From contig JAADFL010000036.1 of assembly GCA_013152945.1 (NCBI GenBank), forward strand, positions 1-8,089: a DNA stretch of 8,089 bases. Direction: 5' to 3'. The position numbers and the translations under genes were made by a program. This document shows positions 5,873 through 8,089 of this stretch, piece by piece (within the stretch, counting starts at the first letter, position 1; every line of letters starts with the position of its first letter). This DNA is from Deltaproteobacteria bacterium (GTDB taxonomy: Bacteria > Myxococcota_A > JAADFL01). Under the pieces are notes generated by a model. That model saw only the letters and a list, made by a program, of their open reading frames with translations, searched no databases and was not told the DNA's origin.

Positions 5873-7567
5873 TCAGCCATCTTTGACATTTCCTTCGAGT
5901 TCATCCAGGCAATCGGTCCACACCTGGTTCACAACAGCCTCTACGTGCTTCAAATCCGCCAAGGCTTCTTCTCGTATCTTGTCCTTGGCCTCCCCCTTTT
6001 CCAACTCCTTCAAATTGATCATGATATTCAAAAATGCACCTCTTGCTGACGCCAATGCTGTTACAGCCGCAACCCCGGAGTCTGACAGAGAACTATGAAT
6101 GCCGTGTTGTTTACATTGTAGTGCAATGTCCGCAAGACTTAAGCATGACCTGAGCACCTCGAGTGGAACCATATACGCCTTTGTCATTGCCTTCTCAATC
6201 GCTTTCACCTTTTCCGCCTTTTCCTGCTCGCTTTTTGCTTTGATCTTCATCGCCGAGATGACTCCTTCATATGCCTTCGAGTCTTCTTCCACCAACTCCA
6301 TAAGCCTGTACTTCAACTCCTGGGCAGACCCGGCCAGACCGGCCAGAATTTCTTTTTCTTGGTCGCTCGTTTTCGAATGCCCGTAAGTCAAGTTGGCCAC
6401 CATGGAAGAAAGAGCAGCGGAAAGAGAACCACACAAGGCTGCAGCGCTTCCTCCACCCGGAAAGGGCGTATCCCTTGAAAATGCATCCAAGATGTCCGAC
6501 ATGGCCGTATCCTTGAAACCTCCTTTTGCGGCTACTCTCCACTCGACTATCTTCTTGTGCGGATCAAAAGGCGCTACGTCATCCAAGCCGAGAGACATCC
6601 GCGCAACCTGGACCAGATCGCGATCAGGCAATGCAGGGCTCTTGCCCTGACCAAGGAGATAGAATCTCCCTGCAGACAACATGGCTTCCAGGGGCAACAA
6701 CCCGACCACCTCGCTTCCGGTTACCCTGGCGCCGTAATTCCTGGCTTGCCTGCGCACTTCCTCGAACACGTGGTGCATGGAAGTCACCTTGTAATCGGTC
6801 AAATTGATGGTAACCTGGGCCCGCCCATATTCTGCTATGTACCAACCAACAGCCTTGCAATGCCTGAAGATGCCAGGTTTCCTGACCTTGTTGCCCATGT
6901 GATCGCGGATTATCTTCCCATGGTCATCCCGGGCCCACCTGCCCCGCTGCCTTATGTTAAGCGCAATTTCTCTGGCAATCTTTGCATCCCTTGTATTGAT
7001 ATCGATGTTGTACGCCACGAGAAACTCTCTGGCGCCCACGGCACAGGCCCCTCTCCCGGGAATGAATCTCCTTGGCCCGAAATCAGGGCTGAAATCGGGA
7101 TCGTCGAAGTCTCTTGCAGCCAGGCCTTCGTACTCACCGGCTCGAACCCGTGCCAGATCCTTGAATGCCTTCCTTGTGGCTGCTTCCTCGTAAAGGTACA
7201 CAGGCACATCCAACTCATCTCCGATGCGTTTTCCCAGCTTTCTTGCAGATTCGATTGCTTCTTCCATGGAAAGCCCGGACACCGGGACGAACGGGCAAAC
7301 ATCCATGGCGCCCATCCTGGGATGAGCTCCCTTGTGTTTACTCATATCTATCAACTCAAAGGCCTTTCGGGCTGCTTCAAAGGCCGCTTCCACGGCGGCC
7401 GCGGGCTCACCTACGAATGTGACAACCGTCCTGTTGGTAGCGCCGCCAGGATCGACATCGAGTAATACCACAGACTCAACCGATTCTATGGCTCGTGTTA
7501 TTTCCCTGATTATCGACTCGTTCCTGCCCTCGGAAAAATTCGGTACTACTTCGACCAACCCGGACAT
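5873..7567 (-). CDS. ftcD: Bifunctional glutamate formiminotransferase / formimidoyltetrahydrofolate cyclodeaminase
   Basis: The protein has 564 residues from ATG 7567, close to the roughly 540 of the mammalian enzyme. AAGGAG lies 6 bases upstream of the start; the frame stays open to 7651, but that extension has no family similarity. Residues 1 to about 180 are the N-terminal formiminotransferase subdomain, with VPNFSEGR at 8-15 and KGAHPRMGAMD at 79-89 containing the catalytic His82. Residues about 181-325 are the C-terminal formiminotransferase subdomain (RKPGIFRHCKAVGWYI at 229-244, QVTINLTDY at 251-259). Residues about 350-560 are the all-helical cyclodeaminase, with the TPFPGGGSAAAL loop at 367-378 and EEDSKAY at 427-433. 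The first domain moves the formimino group from formiminoglutamate to tetrahydrofolate. The second releases ammonia to give methenyl-tetrahydrofolate. This links histidine or purine breakdown to one-carbon metabolism in the cytosol. No hut or purine-degradation genes are visible; the neighbours are two SGNH hydrolases. Confidence 0.95.
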   Translation of the reverse strand: MSGLVEVVPNFSEGRNESIIREITRAIESVESVVLLDVDPGGATNRTVVTFVGEPAAAVEAAFEAARKAFELIDMSKHKGAHPRMGAMDVCPFVPVSGLSMEEAIESARKLGKRIGDELDVPVYLYEEAATRKAFKDLARVRAGEYEGLAARDFDDPDFSPDFGPRRFIPGRGACAVGAREFLVAYNIDINTRDAKIAREIALNIRQRGRWARDDHGKIIRDHMGNKVRKPGIFRHCKAVGWYIAEYGRAQVTINLTDYKVTSMHHVFEEVRRQARNYGARVTGSEVVGLLPLEAMLSAGRFYLLGQGKSPALPDRDLVQVARMSLGLDDVAPFDPHKKIVEWRVAAKGGFKDTAMSDILDAFSRDTPFPGGGSAAALCGSLSAALSSMVANLTYGHSKTSDQEKEILAGLAGSAQELKYRLMELVEEDSKAYEGVISAMKIKAKSEQEKAEKVKAIEKAMTKAYMVPLEVLRSCLSLADIALQCKQHGIHSSLSDSGVAAVTALASARGAFLNIMINLKELEKGEAKDKIREEALADLKHVEAVVNQVWTDCLDELEGNVKDG

Positions 7568-7586
7568 GATGAACTCCTTTCCATGA

Positions 7587-8089
7587 TCATTTGTTGCTTT
7601 CGCACCTCGGCCGTTCAGAATTCCCGCCTTTAAGGATATCCTTGCACCCATCCGGAACAGGTACGGATGCCATGCCCAACATCAAAGACACGGGCTTCAA
7701 CAACAGGCAGGCAATGAGCCTGTTGCCTTCCAAGTTGGGATGCAACTTGTCATTCGGGTCTATTCTAATCTTGCTTGCATCGCCTGACAATGCACTCGAC
7801 AATCCGGGCAATAGGTCCATCACCCCGATATTGCTCATTTCCAGAAAATGCTTCAAGTCACCGTATTCCGCCTGCCTTGGGTACGGGTTCAATTTCATCA
7901 ATTCCGGAAGCAGGATTATGGACGCTTTTGCACCGGCTTGAGCCGACATTTCCGCAATCTTTACCATGGCTGTCCTGTTTTCGTACCTCAATCTATCGAA
8001 CATTCGCTGTCCAGGCGAATACGCCAGCCTGCAAAGAGTCCTGAAGATTGCGCTATTGATCATCAACCATCGACCCATTCCAAGCGGCA
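7587..8089 (-). CDS. SGNH/GDSL-family hydrolase, C-terminal part only (cut by window edge)
   Basis: The reading frame is open to the last base of the window, so only the last 166 or so residues are seen. The apparent Met at 8078 is internal, because the codons before it continue the alignment to the paralogue. The block V motif NDKLHPN supplies the catalytic Asp (codon 7751-7749) and His (codon 7742-7740). The Ser, Gly and Asn blocks lie beyond the edge. Over a gap-free stretch of 68 residues beginning just upstream of RWLM, I count 36 identities to the complete SGNH hydrolase at 4805-5866, so the two are paralogues. The tail after the motif is longer and less conserved, ending in a basic/polar stretch. 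The stop is 19 bases before the formiminotransferase-cyclodeaminase start, consistent with one operon. Function is inferred from the family: an acyl or acetyl esterase or transferase at the envelope. Confidence 0.83.
   Translation of the reverse strand, partial: PLGMGRWLMINSAIFRTLCRLAYSPGQRMFDRLRYENRTAMVKIAEMSAQAGAKASIILLPELMKLNPYPRQAEYGDLKHFLEMSNIGVMDLLPGLSSALSGDASKIRIDPNDKLHPNLEGNRLIACLLLKPVSLMLGMASVPVPDGCKDILKGGNSERPRCESNK

Noticed and set aside
6324-6343. Short direct repeat of CCGGCCAGA units
   Set aside because: It lies within the cyclodeaminase linker region and is explained by repeated Ala/Gly/Leu codons; only about two copies are present.
6557-7465. 302-codon open frame on the plus strand, antisense to the formiminotransferase-cyclodeaminase gene
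   Set aside because: It lies wholly opposite a strongly recognised gene, shows no domain or motif, and is a composition shadow of that gene's codon use.

Overview
The window is almost fully coding and looks like the chromosome of an anaerobic or facultatively anaerobic bacterium, most likely a member of the former Deltaproteobacteria (Desulfobacterota, Myxococcota and relatives). That placement is inferred from gene content: an HMG-CoA-synthase-like/DUF35 fusion beside an SCP-x-type thiolase, a fused formiminotransferase-cyclodeaminase, membrane-anchored SGNH hydrolases, and a large protein starting MRFLYGDLSEFPL of a kind I associate with that group. Composition looks even, near 50% GC. I see no mobile elements, RNA genes or CRISPR arrays.

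Layout. Bases 1-113 are a short upstream region with a candidate promoter. A two-gene plus-strand operon follows. The first gene (114-1604) encodes an HMG-CoA-synthase-like module fused to a zinc-ribbon/OB-fold DUF35 domain. It overlaps the second (1597-2799), an SCP-x-type thiolase, by 8 bases. The remainder is on the minus strand, convergent with the thiolase across a 16-base gap. Read in its own direction it runs: a partial SGNH hydrolase cut by the window edge (7587-8089), formiminotransferase-cyclodeaminase (5873-7567), a second, complete SGNH hydrolase (4805-5866), a 119-base gap with a candidate promoter, a 486-residue uncharacterised coiled-coil protein with a long acidic tail (3225-4685), and a 132-residue zinc-ribbon/Tudor-like protein (2816-3214) translationally coupled to it.

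How the genes may work together. The thiolase and the HMGS-like/DUF35 protein probably form one acyl-CoA complex, by analogy with the archaeal thiolase/DUF35/HMG-CoA synthase complex and with benzoylsuccinyl-CoA thiolase BbsAB. The thiolase keeps its catalytic Cys and both His motifs. The HMGS-like module appears to have lost its whole Glu/Cys/His triad, so it may serve as a scaffold or CoA-binding subunit. The formiminotransferase-cyclodeaminase links formimino-group breakdown (histidine or purine catabolism) to the folate one-carbon pool, but no other gene of those pathways is in view. The two SGNH hydrolases are clear paralogues and probably act on acyl or acetyl esters at the cell envelope. 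The coiled-coil/zinc-ribbon pair is the least explained part of the window and the best candidate for an undescribed two-protein system.
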